Below are positions 44,651-57,044 of a stretch of DNA of 64,000 bases, in pieces (the first letter of the stretch is position 1; each line of letters starts with the position of its first letter). Under the pieces are notes generated by a model. It saw only the letters and a list, made by a program, of their open reading frames with translations. It did no database searches and was not told where the DNA came from. Source of the stretch: Zizania palustris (Eukaryota; Streptophyta; Magnoliopsida; Poales; Poaceae); NCBI GenBank assembly GCA_019279435.1, contig JAAALK010000287.1:17546162-17610161 (forward strand), in the 5' to 3' direction. A program made the translations under genes and the position numbers.

Positions 44651-47600
44651 GTATATTAATTAGCATGGCTTCCGAGTTCCAATTCTAAATTGGCATTGCA
44701 CGCGGATTTGAAATATTGCCGTGTTACGGATTATCAATTAAATTATTTGTGACACGTTTTTATGTTACTATTTCTTTAAAAACTTTCTTTAATTATCAGT
44801 ATTGCTTAAATTGTTTTTCTAATTTATTGTTAGAATAATTTTGTTAAGAAATCATACTTTTGAAAGTGTTCCACGAACAAAACTTGGTTTACAATCTACC
44901 ACAATAAGTTATTCTATAAAAGTATAATCAAAGTATAATACCAAGTATTGCAGGGTATTGGTACTATTGTTGCGCAAAGGCAGGCATTAGATCGAGTTGT
45001 GTACAAATTTCAGTTGGTTTATATTATCTTCGTTCTAAAATATAACATATTTAAATTTTTTACATGATATTGATAAATAGTTACTTTCACCATATATTAT
45101 TAATAACTATTAAGATAATAATATATGAAAATATTTTTAAATATGAATCTAACTATATGATATACACAATACTTATTTAGTTTAATTGTTAGTTGAATAT
45201 TACAAACATTAAATTTCTTAAAAATATACACACTTATATTTCAGAACGGTCATATAGGCCTAAATCATACATCAAATGGCTTTGATTTGCTTATATGTAT
45301 TAAAATTGATATTAAAATAAAAAATGTACAATCCAATTTTTCAATACAATAGAAGTCCGAAGAGATGCATAGGATACCCAAATAAGGTTAAGGTACATCT
45401 ATCAAAAACAAGTTTGATTACACCATTTCCTAATCCTAAACAGAATGTATCGTGAGGATTTCTATGTAAACAGGGTATTCATTTCTATAGGTTCAAATGA
45501 CCTCTTCTTATAATAAAAATATGTACCGTATGGTTCGGTATAAAATAAACTTATAAGCTGATGATCGAGTCGATTCCACGTTGACCAAGCTATTCATTAA
45601 GGGGCCGAGAATTTTTATAAATAAGAAATCTTCCGAGAGATACACAAAATGTCATAAATGTGTGTCGTATTATAATTTATACATTGCATGTATGCCTTCT
45701 GTCCGAGTGGAAACCAAACAGCAATGCACATATGTTCATTGAGGGGTTGGCTAGCTATTTCACTAGCTAGATTCATTCTTTTTCCTATGTGGATAGAAAA
45801 TATGGAGAAAAAGAGAATAGCTAGCGACGAGCAAATAGATAGGAGATTTCACGTATTCCAAAAAACTGAGTATATTACATGTGAGACCAAGTACTAGTAG
45901 TGAGATAAATTATTATTTTTATTATTCTTTCAACTCCATATCAGCTAGCTATTTGAGACAGACATTGTGTATACTCTGAATGAACTCGTGGTTGAGCTAA
46001 AATGGCATGCAATTATTACGCTAGTTGTATTCTCTGATACAGAACCATTTCATTTCGCAAAAAACTTATTTTCATATAAAATTGGTAAAGTAGTTGCAAG
46101 AGTAAAAGACTGAAGTGTTTTTTATTAATAAGAAAATAGTATTGTGGAATGATAGGTAAAATATCGATAAGAAATATTGAATAAATAAAACTTCTTAATT
46201 TAAAAACGGAGAAAGTTCATTTTATATAAGATTGAATAGTTTAAAATATTTTTTTTAGATAGAAAGGTTAAAAAATTACATAAAAGAATCTGGGCAGTGG
46301 CAGCGAATCATTTGTTCATGTGGCTTTCTAAAATTCGTGGATATATTTGTTTGTAACTAATTTATTTGGTAAAATTTGTTACAATGCATTCGCATCCGGC
46401 TAGTATTACTCACTAATATGTGCACGACATATGAATGGCCAAATGCCCGTAACTGAACCTACAAATTTTCAAAATTTCTGCACATCCATGTTGTCGACGT
46501 AGAGGAGAAGAGATATCAAATCTGAATAGTGGATTATATTCAAAATTAATACAGTACCTACTCGTGGAAGACTATTCTTATGTTTTCTCATTAGTAGCAC
46601 TGCAATGTAACATATTGGCAAGCAGAACCACGGTGGGGGCGGTGGCACTGATGAGATCGACGGGGCAGCGACGCGGCCTGCACGGTGATGGCAAGTCTCC
46701 GCGGGAAGCTGGGCGGCAGCGCGGCTTGTCACAGCCTCACAGGGCGACGGCGTGGCCTGGGCGGCGGGCCGCCGACTACGACAACACACACTAATTGATT
46801 TGATGGACATTGTACCTTAGGTGAAACTCCTCATACGTGAATTTTCCGTGACTTTAGTTTGAGGGAACGTAAGATGAATGATTTCAAAAGTTTGAGATTG
46901 TAGCATATTCAATTTTATACTTTATGATTGTTTTAAATTTTTAAAAAAACATAAAATATAAACATTGATTTCTTTGAAATTTACTATATTTTCCAAATGA
47001 AATGTTGCAATTCATTAGAAAAATGACTTGTTGTTGTGTAATCCGAGGGACTACTTGAGCTTCGGGCAACGATCGTTAAGGATGAAGCGTTTGTGCCACG
47101 ATTTCAACTCGTGTAGTTTCAATTCTCATCACGTGAAGCTGAAACTTGAGTGAAAATATAAACTGTTTGTGTGGATTTTAATTTTTAGATATAGAGCAAC
47201 AAGTTCTACTTTAAAAAAGACCCTCTCTCTTTTTCATAATATTATAACTTAGCAACATTATCTTTTTTTCCCATAATATTATAACTAGAAACAAATTTAA
47301 TATTTCATATCCCTGCTCGATCGGGAGGCTGTTATAGTTTGTAACATTATGAAAGTAGTTAGCTAATTTGTAGCTGCTAAATTTCCATCAATGGAAATAT
47401 TTGATAATGCGTGTCACCTTTAAAAAATAGTATCATTTTTTGCCTTATTAATTTAAATAATTTCATACCTTATTATTATAAGTTATTAATAATGGGTTAT
47501 TAAATCATTCCAATTGAGCATTGTTAAGAGCTGCAAATAGTCTCTTTTCAGGAAAAAAAGTCGTCTTGTTCTTTGCTCCGATCTCAAATCTCTCACTGCT

Positions 47601-47781
47601 CTTGCTGCTCGCGTTGACCCTCATCCTCCCCGCCTTGCGGCGTTCAATCCCCGGTCAGCCCGAGGCTTCTTGGCCAGTGGCGGCCTCCGAATCTGGAGCA
47701 CATTTGGCGTTCTTGGAGTTCTTTAGAATCCGAAGAGGGTGTCGGTGGGTTCTTGGAGGTTGGATCTTTTGTCCTCCTGCA
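44651..47781. other. AT-rich intergenic region before the ceramide synthase gene
   Basis: No gene recognised. It includes the MITE above. A GC-rich island at 46620-46790 stands out; frames there on both strands are low-complexity (Ala/Arg/Pro rich). 47520-47781 is pyrimidine-rich and is the likely 5' UTR of the gene starting at 47782. Confidence 0.4.
45026..45254. mobile_element. Degenerate Stowaway-like MITE
   Basis: The left end 'cttcgttctaaaatataac' and the right end 'ttatatttcagaacggtcata' are imperfect inverted repeats of the 'cctccgttccaaaatataag' type. The interior is AT-rich. Ends are approximate. Confidence 0.45.
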
Positions 47782-49694
47782 ATGGCGGCCCTCGTGGAGC
47801 ACTTCCTGGGGTTGTCGTCGGCGCCGGTGGACTGGGAGGCGGAGGGCTACCCAGGGTACGGTGACTTCGCCGTGCTCCCGTTCCTCGTTGCCTTCTTCCC
47901 CGCCGTCCGGTTCCTCCTCGATCGCCTCGTCTTCGAGGTGAGCTTATTGTCTCTTCGGATCCGAAATGCCTGCTCATTCTGAGCCATTTCGACCATGTAG
48001 TGGGTTTGAAGCTAGCTGCTGTTCTGCTGGTAGCCTTGGAGTTTTTAATGGAGCAGTTCGATACTTCGATTAATTATCCAAGTTTTTTGAAATGCAAATT
48101 TCATGATCATGAGTATTGCGACAATATACTATCTTTTGATTCAGACCCTGCTGGATTGGATTTGATAACTGATAAGTATATGGTGAGAGTGGGAATCTGT
48201 TAATTCTGTTTTCATGTAAAATTGGCTTCTTTTAGTAACAAGTTGGGTGTGTGGTTGATCTACCCTGTTAATAAAGTGCAGAGATTCCTCATTTAGGTTG
48301 ATCTGCTTTTAATTGGGATCTAAAGTGACACGTTTATGTATGCCCTTTGCTTCCTCTTTAGCTGGAGGTGTCACTTTTAATCATCTTCGTGTTGTAAAGT
48401 GTGTGCATACATTTACAACGATACTCTGAGAAAAATATTTTGGAACTAGCAGGATGCAATGCAATGGTTGTTCCATATCAGTGCTATACATGTACTCCCT
48501 TGCATTCATATATTATAGGCTTCTAGTGTCATTGGATTCACAGGTATTAGCAAGAAGACTTGTACTTGGAAAGGGATATGACAAGCTTGCTGAAGCAGAT
48601 GAAAGTAGAAAGAAAATTAACAAGTTTAAGGAGTCAGCGTGGAAATTCGTCTATTTTCTTTCTGGAGAACTGCTTTCATTGTATGTAACATACAATGAGC
48701 CATGGTTCAAGAACACAAGATATTTTTGGGTTGGGCCTGGTGAACAGATTTGGCCTGATCAAAAGATAAAGTAAGTGGAAAAAATTCTATCTTTCCCTGA
48801 AAAAGGCTTTGACACTGAGTCTTTTTTTAATCTTCTCACAGACTCAAGCTTAAGGCTGTTTACATGTATGCTGCTGGATTTTACACATATTCCATATTTG
48901 CTCTTCTGTTCTGGGAAACGAGACGGTCGGACTTTGGAGTTTCAATGTCTCATCACCTGGCAACCGTTGTTTTGATTGTTCTATCCTATATTTTCAGGTA
49001 GTTCTGAGCAATTTCCCAAATGACCTATTCTGTGCCACTCCAGCTGCAGAACCATTTCTAACTGTTATTGCTCTTGCCGAACAGATTTGCTCGTGTTGGT
49101 TCAGTCGTGTTAGCCCTTCATGATGCTAGTGATATATTTCTAGAAATCGGCAAGATGGCGAAGTACAGTAGCTGCGAGTGGCTAGCTGTTGTTGCATTTC
49201 TTCTTTTTGTGGCTTCATGGATTCTTCTCCGTCTTATGATTTTCCCGTTCTGGATCCTACGGAGCACAAGGTGAGCATATACTCCTCTATTGCCAGTTAG
49301 CACTGTAATTGAAAGGAGTTCCACTCCACTAGAAAGATTGTAGAACACTTTGATGATCAATGATCTGGTGCCTTTTTCAGCTATGAAGTACTGCTGACCC
49401 TGGACAAGGAGAAGCACAAATTTTATGGCCCCATATACTACTATGTTTTCAATAGTCTTCTGTTCTCACTTCTGGTTCTTCACATATACTGGTGGGTACT
49501 GATATACCGTATGCTAGTCAGACAAATTCAATCCAAAGGCCGTGTTGGCGATGATGTTCGATCTGGTAAGTGATTTTTTTTCATGTTACTATTTTAACTG
49601 AATTTTCTTTTGTGGCGTTATATATTTGTCGGTTTCTTATATAACTACTCGCTATCAAACAGATTCTGAAGGTGAAGAAGAGCATGAAGATTAA
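47782..49694 (+). CDS. Ceramide synthase, LAG1/ASC1-like (TLC domain), 6 exons
   Basis: Joins a long-chain base to acyl-CoA to make ceramide in the ER membrane. Exons: 47782-47937, 48544-48770, 48842-48997, 49085-49270, 49381-49565 and 49663-49694. All introns are GT..AG and phases agree, giving 313 residues, the usual plant ASC1-like length. After a short first exon (hydrophobic DFAVLPFLVAFFPAVRFLL) come KFKESAWKFVYF, then the Lag1p motif: MSHHLATVVLIVLSYIF with the catalytic-type His pair at 165-166, and LALHDASDIFLE with Asp 193 and 196. About five to six membrane helices are visible. The acidic tail DSEGEEEHED is typical. It appears intact and transposon-free. Upstream in-frame sequence lacks conservation, so the ATG at 47782 is preferred. 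Confidence 0.93.
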
Positions 49695-50063
49695 TGTGTG
49701 GGTTGAATACTTAACTGAAGAACTATAGAATATAATTATCCCTACAGGAGAGATACATCATATTAAATACTTGGTTCCCAGACCATATCATTTTCAGTAT
49801 CAAAGATGGCAATCGTGATACGAAGTTAGTACCGAAGCTGCGTGAGCCGCCATATACTTTGTGTGAAGCGAAATTTGATCCCTGTTTCCCCTACAGATCC
49901 TCATTTATAAGAGAATATTCAGGCGGATAAGTTCTTTGGTTCATTTGTTCATTCTTGTAACTGTGCAGACGATTAATTGATTTTTGAGGATGCAATTATG
50001 TAATGTTCCGTGGAACTCGATTGTAACCTGGTGTATCTTCCATTCTAATGGAAATTCTGGACA
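49695..50063 (+). other. 3' UTR of the ceramide synthase gene
   Basis: AT-rich sequence after the stop with no new frame. It probably contains the polyadenylation region ('aattgatttttgagg...aatgttccg', near 49975-50040), followed by the target site of the next LTR. Confidence 0.45.
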
Positions 50064-50068
50064 AAAAG

Positions 50069-50549
50069 TGTTGGCGCAAAAGATTACGTTAACAGGTTTG
50101 AATAACCTCGAAGGATTATTGAGTGAAATGGTTGATTGTGGACTGTTCTAGGTCTCCAAGTATGATAATAGCTGAAGACAATTCGGAGTGTCTATTGATT
50201 ATATATCAGACTTCGATGCTTATACCTCAGAGAAGGTATTTATAGGCAAGAATATATAAGGAGAAGACCATTCTACATTCTAGTTACAACTGTTATAGAG
50301 GGCACTGAGGTAAAAAATCGTGTGAACACTTGGGTAAAGAAGACGTCTCATTCGTCTTGGCGGCGCTCCTTCGGAAGGATACCCTTCGAGGAGTTCTCCT
50401 TTGACCGAAGTCTCATTGAACCCTTTGGCCTGCAATCTTTCGAAAAAGCTCCTTTCAGTGGAGCCTTGTTGATTGTTTGCGTCTTCGAAGAGTGAAGTTT
50501 TGGCTCCTCTTACCCTTCGAATGGAGCCTTCAAGTATTTCGTCCCAACA
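50069..50549 (-). repeat. Solo LTR with AAAAG duplication
   Basis: A 481 bp LTR from TGTTGGCGCA to GTCCCAACA, flanked by AAAAG at 50064-50068 and 50550-50554. A TATA box on the minus strand (CCTATAAATACC, about 50231-50244) suggests minus orientation. Rich in 'cttcgaa' words. Family not identified. Confidence 0.85.
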
Positions 50550-50554
50550 AAAAG

Positions 50555-50897
50555 TAATGTGCTTCACTCTTTTCCTAAAATTTTGCCCATTCTAAGCGAA
50601 CTCCAGGAGTTATGCAAGTTACATTTACTAATACTTGAACTCTTTAAACATTTACTTTTAAACCATTAATGACGTTGTTACACAACTCTACATAGAAGAT
50701 TCAAATCCAAGCGCTTATAAAAATTCACATTATTGACCGTACAACTCTGCATGCTGTACATGGATGATTTTCGGCATCATGTAAATTTCTAGCTAATGTG
50801 GGTTTGGAAGACGACCTCGTGCTCGTGGTTAGGAAATGCTATCACGAGGACTTCTTCGTCATCCCACTTATCGGCAAATGCTGAGGCTCACAAACAG
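50555..50897. other. Intergenic spacer between two LTRs
   Basis: AT-rich, no gene or repeat recognised. Confidence 0.35.
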
Positions 50898-51252
50898 TGT
50901 CATGGTACCGTAGCAGATCAATAATTAGAGATTAGATTAGTTTAAGAGTCTAATTAGGTTAAGATTCCAATTCAATTAGGATAGTTAGAATTGAGTTGTT
51001 AGATTAAATGAGTCAAAATTAAAGTTGTTAGATTAAATCAGCCATATGCCTATATAAACAGGGCTGATACACTAGAGAAAATCATCGAGGGTTTAGAAAA
51101 GGCTTAGCCTCTCTATTGTATCCCTGCCACGGCGGTGCGACGTAGAGCATGGCTCTATCACGCCGACGAGAGTTAAGGCCTCAAATCAATTCTTTAGTAT
51201 CAATTCAGTCACAATGTTTTGCTATCCTCTTACCCTCTCCCAACCCGTGACA
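50898..51252 (+). repeat. LTR-like remnant related to the 52775-54911 family
   Basis: Runs from TGTCATGGTA to CCGTGACA and resembles the solo LTR 34398-34960 ('gattgagttgttagattaaa', 'tgcctatataaacaggg'). The flanking bases AACAG and GCTGG do not match. It may be a recombinant or truncated copy rather than a clean solo LTR. Confidence 0.6.
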
Positions 51253-51517
51253 GCTGGTGATATAATCCTGCCATTGGCAATATAGAAGTTCACATGATCC
51301 AGATAACCTCTCATGTCCAGATGTCATTGATGTTCACCGGATTCAGAAATAGGACAGTTATACTCGGTACAGAAATTCAAAGTGTAAGCCACATCATTCC
51401 ATGTACATCATGACACCGACGAATGAAGTGATGAAAATAAAGAAGAGCTAACAATATATGCCTCAACCCCACGCCATATATTTCCAAAAATGATTTAAAA
51501 CATTAATGTGAAGAGAT

Positions 51518-52736
51518 TTCATGGGTTGATCATTTCCACCCTACCTTCTCCATCAACATGTATGCTGCCACCTTCAAGAACAAAATTTGTTTTGAACCTA
51601 GGAATCTTTTCCAATTCCAAAACATGTATAGGAAGAGTTATAATAATATAATGGAAATGGGGAAATTCAATACAAGTGATTGCAATATACTGAGTACTGA
51701 CCTTCCACACGACAAGGTTATCTTCACTGTAATCTTCTTCATAACCTGTCAAGAACAAGAACAGGAATGGTCAATGTAGTAAAGTATGCAGAGGCAAACA
51801 GAAGTTAAACACCGAAGTTAGAAATTTAACTATATTCTCTAAAATATGAAAGAAAATGCCCACTGAAAAACAACCCAGTATGTTAGATCAAAACAAGAGC
51901 ATTTTTTAGATATGAAAAGCATTTTTTAGCTGCAAACTTGTCCTTTTTCTCCAGTTCAGCTGACCATCCGGTTCAAATAATCTGCTAAAAACTTCACTAT
52001 GAACACCATTAAGATGACAATAAGCATATCTCATTACAAAAAAAAATTGTGCAACACACTCATAAATTTATAAATAGCAATGTATTTCATTTCATGTTGT
52101 GGAGATGGAGACCTATCTCCATATGCAATTACTGTCAATCCACCCCAGCAATATCTCTCATTGAGCCTGTTTGACCTCCCCTCATAAAGAAACTAATGAA
52201 AAAAAGAAACACATGGGAAGCAGAAGTAACATACGCGGCACCACAACATCACAACATCCCATACACATTTCCAGCAACAGAGTAGCAAGCTTACAGTAGG
52301 TCCTAAATCCGTAAATCGCACAACCAAACAAGACCATTGCTCATCTCCACCACTCTGAGATGCTGGAGTTATGCCTCATTATATCAGACACCCTTTTGCA
52401 CTATCCAAGCACAGAACAAAACAAGTGTCAGCAAACGAGGTTAGCAAAACTACCAACCGATGCATAAGCCTCCTGCATACCTGGCCAGCGTTAATGCACA
52501 TAGTGACTGGCTCAAACCTTGAGATTGCATTCATAACATTTGCAAACATCCTGGCATTGGCACCACATATGTAGTAGTATTTCTTCAGAGTTGAAAGCAG
52601 AGCAAGCAGAAAGGGGGAGGGTGGCACAGTTCATACTCACCGGTCACCCAATGCATCACTAGTCGTGTGGCTCCTACTTAGCCAGCATCTAGAAGCTAAG
52701 AGCCACTGGGGTCCCATCAAGAATCTTCGTTGCCAT
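51518..52736 (-). pseudogene. Agmatine deiminase (agmatine iminohydrolase) pseudogene
   Basis: Intact homologues convert agmatine to N-carbamoylputrescine in polyamine synthesis. Reading the minus strand: a start at 52736 (MATKILDGTPVAL) leads into the conserved N-terminus but hits stops within 20 codons; next is an exon at about 52515-52600 with FANVMNAISRFEPVTMC; then a fragment near 52340-52400 (LRVVEMS); then 51700-51758 (GYEEDYSEDNLVVWK) and 51535-51625 (IPRFKTNFVLEGGSIHVDGEG), the last a hallmark of the family. The catalytic Cys region and C-terminal half are missing. Several stops look like G:C to A:T changes of conserved Trp, Gln or Arg codons. An LTR element is inserted 34 bp upstream of the start codon (at 52775). 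Confidence 0.82.
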
Positions 52737-52774
52737 GGATGCAGGCATGCAGTGGTAGCAGGTGAGTAGCCCGT

Positions 52775-53197
52775 TGTCACCGGCAAGAATTTCCACGGAA
52801 TTAGAAGAAACTAATCTTCTTAATTTATATGAAAAAGAGGTAGTTGGTCGAGGGTCTAAACCTCATCATCGCGGCAGCACCGTTGCGGCGATGCGACAAG
52901 GAGGCAGGGGATATAGGGAGGCAAAGCCTAATCTAAATACTCGACGCCTAAACACCTATTGGGGCCCTATTTATATAGACACAGGACCAACCTCTCTATT
53001 TGATCTAATCTACTAAATCCTAACAGAATTATCCTAACTTAACTCTTAAACCTAACTTATTCTAATAGAACTCTTAATAGATAATTGGACTCTTTAACCT
53101 AACTAATCTGCTATAGTACCACGGTACTGTTCACGTGAACAGTAATCGTGGTACTGTTCACGGGCTGGAGGGCCTAGCCCACTTCATACCCGTGACA
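52775..53197 (-). repeat. 3' LTR of the gag-only element
   Basis: A 423 bp LTR that includes a palindromic 'ggtactgttcacgtgaacagta' block (about 53122-53145) absent from the sister LTR. Confidence 0.9.
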
Positions 53198-53579
53198 ACT
53201 TCTCTCCCCCTAAAAACACAACTTGTCCTCGAGCTGCCGCGTCATCGTTCTCGTCGTCATCCACCACTTCGATGGTCGATGGAGAAGATGTGCTTGCACT
53301 ACAACTTGTGGCTGTTTGTAAACTACTCATCACAATGGAAACACTTCCCTTCCTTCCGGCGAAAGATGCACAGTGCTAGATGGTGGCTTGTTGACTAAAG
53401 CTGATGAGGATGTAGCAAGCCCTGATGAAGCTGGCTCTAGCGACGGAAGGGTTGGTGGCTTGGAGGAGGAGTGGCTTGGAGCGCGTGATTGCGGCGATTG
53501 GCCGGTGTCCCGTGAAGCGTTGCACTGCTCATAGGCCCTTGCAAATACGATGGCATCGTCTAACGATGAGGGCTGTTGG

Positions 53580-54540
53580 AGAGCGACATCAGTTCAGAGA
53601 GGGTCGCCCAACCCGATGATGAACAGTTGAATTTGCTGGGCCTTCGTCAGCGACGTGTCGCTGTAGGAAATGGCGATGAAGCGCTTGCAAAAGTCGTCGA
53701 CGATCCCGGTTCACCGGAGCATGGCCAACTCGCCAATCGGACTGTCCGTGAGGGGAGGCCCGAAGCGCGCGTTGACCAATTGAGTGAATTGTGACCACAT
53801 CGGATGCCCACCATTGAGTTCCATTCGGTGAAACACAGTTGGGTGTCGTAGAGGAGGTAGAATGTCGTGAACGCCACCCTTTGGTGATTCAACGTACGGT
53901 GGACGTGGAATTACCGCTCACACCAGTTGAGCCAAGGCAACGGGTCACCAGTGCCGTCGAACTTGGGAAATTCTAGTTTGTGGGCGGTTGGCACGGTATC
54001 GTAGACCTGGTTGTCTTTGTCGTCGTCTCTGACCCAGCGATGGTTCTGGCGCCCCCCCCTCCTTGGTTGTGTGGCGGTGAATCCCCCTGGCCGCCGTAGT
54101 TGCCGCTGTCGGCCCAGTGATGATTCTAGTGCTCCTCTCCCTGGTGGCGCGACGGTGGATCCCCCTGGCCACCGTCATAGACTCTGTTGGCCCGGCGAAG
54201 GTCCCGTCGCCCCCTCCTTGGTGGCGCAGTGGCGGGCCCCCAGGTCGTCATCGTCGTTGTCGGCCCAACGACGGTTCTAGTACTCTCTCTGGTTGCATGA
54301 GTGGGGATCCACCTGATTGACGGTAGCTTGAGGAGGCATGCTTCCGAAGTTCTAGACGATCACCTCCAGTGCAGCAACCCTCTCCTCCAAGGGTTGGATC
54401 AGCGGAAGCTTCTCGATGGCATCCAAGTGCTTCATGGTCAGGGACTGTTGATTGATAAGTGCTTTCAATGCTTCTTTCACCCCACCCCCTGATCTGGTAT
54501 TGATTGGCGAACTCATGGCAACAGAAGTTGAACCAATCTG
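53580..54540 (-). pseudogene. Decayed gag of the LTR element
   Basis: On the minus strand an N-terminal piece (about 54352-54520: INTRSGGGVKEALKALINQQ, then LEERVAALE) is followed by a basic Arg-rich low-complexity part. Near 53820-53900 is a Gag-like block reading LNHQRVAFTTFYLLYD and TEWNSMVG. Frames change several times, so no protein is made. Confidence 0.6.
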
Positions 54541-54554
54541 CTTTGATACCAAGT

Positions 54555-54911
54555 TGTCACTAATATGGATTTCCATGGAATTAGAAGGAACTTATCTTTT
54601 AATTTATATGGAAAAGAGATAGTTGGTCGAGGACCTGGACCTCGTCATCGTGGCGGCACCGTTGCGGCGACGCAACAAGGAGGCAGGGTGTACTCAACGC
54701 CTAAACACCTATTGGGGCCATGTTTATATAGACAAAGGACTAGCATCTCTGTTTGATCTAATCTACTAAATCCTAACATAATTATCCTAACTAAACTCTT
54801 TAACCTAACTTATTCTAATAGAACTCTTAATAGATAATTGGACTCTTTAACCTAACTAATCTGCTACAGCTTCATGGGCTGGAGGGCTTGGCCCACTTCC
54901 TACCCACAACA
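54555..54911 (-). repeat. 5' LTR of the gag-only element
   Basis: A 357 bp LTR. It lacks the palindromic block and a second short segment present in 52775-53197, so the two LTRs differ by 66 bp in length, mostly from two indels. Confidence 0.9.
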
Positions 54912-54916
54912 CCCGT

Positions 54917-55604
54917 AGCTTCACCGGAGAAACCCAAGCTGGGTGTGCATCGATCCTCCTCAGGTCAGCTTGATAGAAAAGGTAGTCTTTCCCTCTGGCT
55001 TGGCTAGCGCCAGCACTGGCGATACACGGCTGCAAATTGGCCAAAATCAACATGACAGCACAGTCCATTTGAACATGAGCAGGAGCTTGGAATGCAGCAA
55101 TAGTTTGACCGGTGAGATGGAAGCGTCAGTGTCCATGATGGAGTTGACCACTGACTGACAAAAAGACAGACTTGTCTTAGTTCCAACCAAGGTCAGCTTT
55201 GCACTCTTTCCCTTGAAAAAGGGATAACTATCTCAATTTTTTTAATTAAGGAGTAGCCATCTGAATTTTTTTAATTGATAGCTTTTTTGTGTTATCTTTG
55301 TGAAGCTTTCCAGATGTGAACCAATCAGTGGATGATCAACTTTTTCTGTCATCCTAAAATATGTTAATCTACATTACATCCTTCCAATGACATCTTACTA
55401 TTCACAATTTGGTTTGTTGATTTGATGAAAATGGAAGTTCTCACTGCAATCAAAACATGTTGACCATGAATAGTTCTCACTGCAATCAAATCCTATGGTT
55501 TCACTTTTGGCGAATGGTGACCAAAACACCAATATTTTATCAGTTGATTATAGCTTAATCACATCAACCAATTTTTTGGGGTAGTAAGTAGTAACAGATA
55601 AGTA
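54917..55604. other. Intergenic region, former upstream region of the agmatine deiminase pseudogene
   Basis: No gene recognised. 55210-55300 has two near-copies of 'atctcaattttttta' / 'atctgaatttttttaatt'. It may hold the old promoter of the pseudogene, displaced by the 2.1 kb element. Confidence 0.4.
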
Positions 55605-55609
55605 GATAT

Positions 55610-57044
55610 TGTTGACGCAGAAATGCGCCCCTGCCCTTGAGCCGGTTCGACATCTAAAAGTATCGCAACGATACTGACACCGCGTTCCGACTACCCTGGA
55701 TAGTGACAAGGGATTTGGAGTCGCCAGGCAATTAGATAAATAATTAATATTTTAATCCAATTGGCCAAAAGTATTGATAGCAATGTAAACAGTAACAAAA
55801 TGACCAAAATACCTGGAATTGGCCAATTCGGAGGCCAATTCGGAGTTATAGCAGATGCTGGTCCGAAGGGTCCTTGGGACGCCTTCGGCCCCAAGCCCGG
55901 TCAGACCGGAGGCACAACCCTGGTCAGACCGAAGGGCTGCGAAGGGGCTTCGGGCGGTCTCCTGAAGGTAGATGCGAAGTGCGACTCCGGCGGTCTGACC
56001 GGTGAGGATTCGTCGGTCGGACCGACCGTGCTACTCCAGTCACACCGAGCGAAGGGATCTCCGGGTGTCGACCTTCGAACGTGCGGAGCTCCGGCGCGCA
56101 GGGCTTCAGAGGTTAGGGCTTCGATGGGTTCGGACCTCGGCTTCGGCGCACCCGATGCGAAGGGTCTCAATCAGACCGGTGGAGTACCGTCGGTCGGACC
56201 GGCTGTTGCCGACAACGGCGTGACGAAGGTGCTCCGGTCAGACCGGTACCTCAACGCCGGTCGGACCGAAGTAACAGATCCGATCTGTTAAGCCTCGGTA
56301 AACGTAGCAAACAATCTCCAATTGCTCCCAAACTTCGCAGGGATGTTTAAGAAAGCAATTGACCTGCAAAAACAATAAGAGATCAAACACAATTCGGCCA
56401 GAGGGCCGAATTGCCAGGTAGGGGGATAAAAACTGATAAAAGGATAGCAATCCGTTACGTGGATTAACGGGAGGTTCACCAGCGAACCAACAAGGGTTAC
56501 CGTGATTACGGACACGACAGATGGAGGGCTTTCAAGCAAACCCACGAAGACACAGAAAAGTAAAAAAGTAAATACGATTCAAAGCTAGGGCTTTGGATTG
56601 GTATGTTGGAGAGTCCCCTTGAATCGGCCTTGCCCCTAGTATTTATAGGAGGGTGGGCTAGTTATCCCTGGCTAGAGATAGAGTTAGATGCGTCCAAAAC
56701 TCTGTTGAGATAAGTTTTGGGCGAAAATACCTCAAATCCTACTCGGATCCGAAATCCAGACCCTAGCCAGTCTGGCCGAGCCCATGGGTCTGGTCTGACC
56801 AGACTTGACCGGTTCGATCGGCCTACCATAGCCGGTCAGACCAGCCTTTGCCAGATTGACATATTTTCGGTCAAAAATACTATTTTTCAGTATTTTCCTA
56901 GTTTGACCATTAATGCCATTTTTTGCTATAAACACATGCCCCCCGACCTTTTAGCAAAGTTAGTGAGCTAAAAGCACGACGGGCCTTGGACGATACCTGC
57001 AATATCGGCCTTTTAACACTTCAAGCGTTTTGCCACATACTTGG
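55610..57044 (-). mobile_element. Element A: gypsy element interrupted by element B
   Basis: The 3' LTR 55610-56934 (TGTTGACGCA...GCTATAAACA) is followed by 110 bp of internal sequence (56935-57044). That piece matches the equivalent internal piece of element B (58331-58440: shared 'ccttttag', 'agctaaaagcac', 'tttgccacayacttgg'). It stops exactly where element B's LTR begins. GATAT at 55605-55609 would be one target copy. The LTR carries many 'ggtcagaccgg' / 'gtcggaccg' words. Confidence 0.85.

Larger units (their letters stand above)
52775..54911 (-). mobile_element. Gag-only LTR retrotransposon upstream of the agmatine deiminase pseudogene
   Basis: LTRs 52775-53197 and 54555-54911 with a perfect CCCGT duplication (52770-52774 and 54912-54916). 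The plus-strand 'gctttgatacca' (54540-54551) next to the right LTR is a Met-type primer-binding site read on the minus strand. The 1.36 kb interior holds only a decayed gag; no protease, RT or integrase. It is non-autonomous, and its LTR family recurs as the solo LTR at 34398-34960. Confidence 0.9.

Noticed and set aside
50898..51252. Clean solo LTR with target duplication
   Set aside because: The ends look right, but the flanking five bases (AACAG and GCTGG) do not match, so I list it only as an LTR-like remnant.
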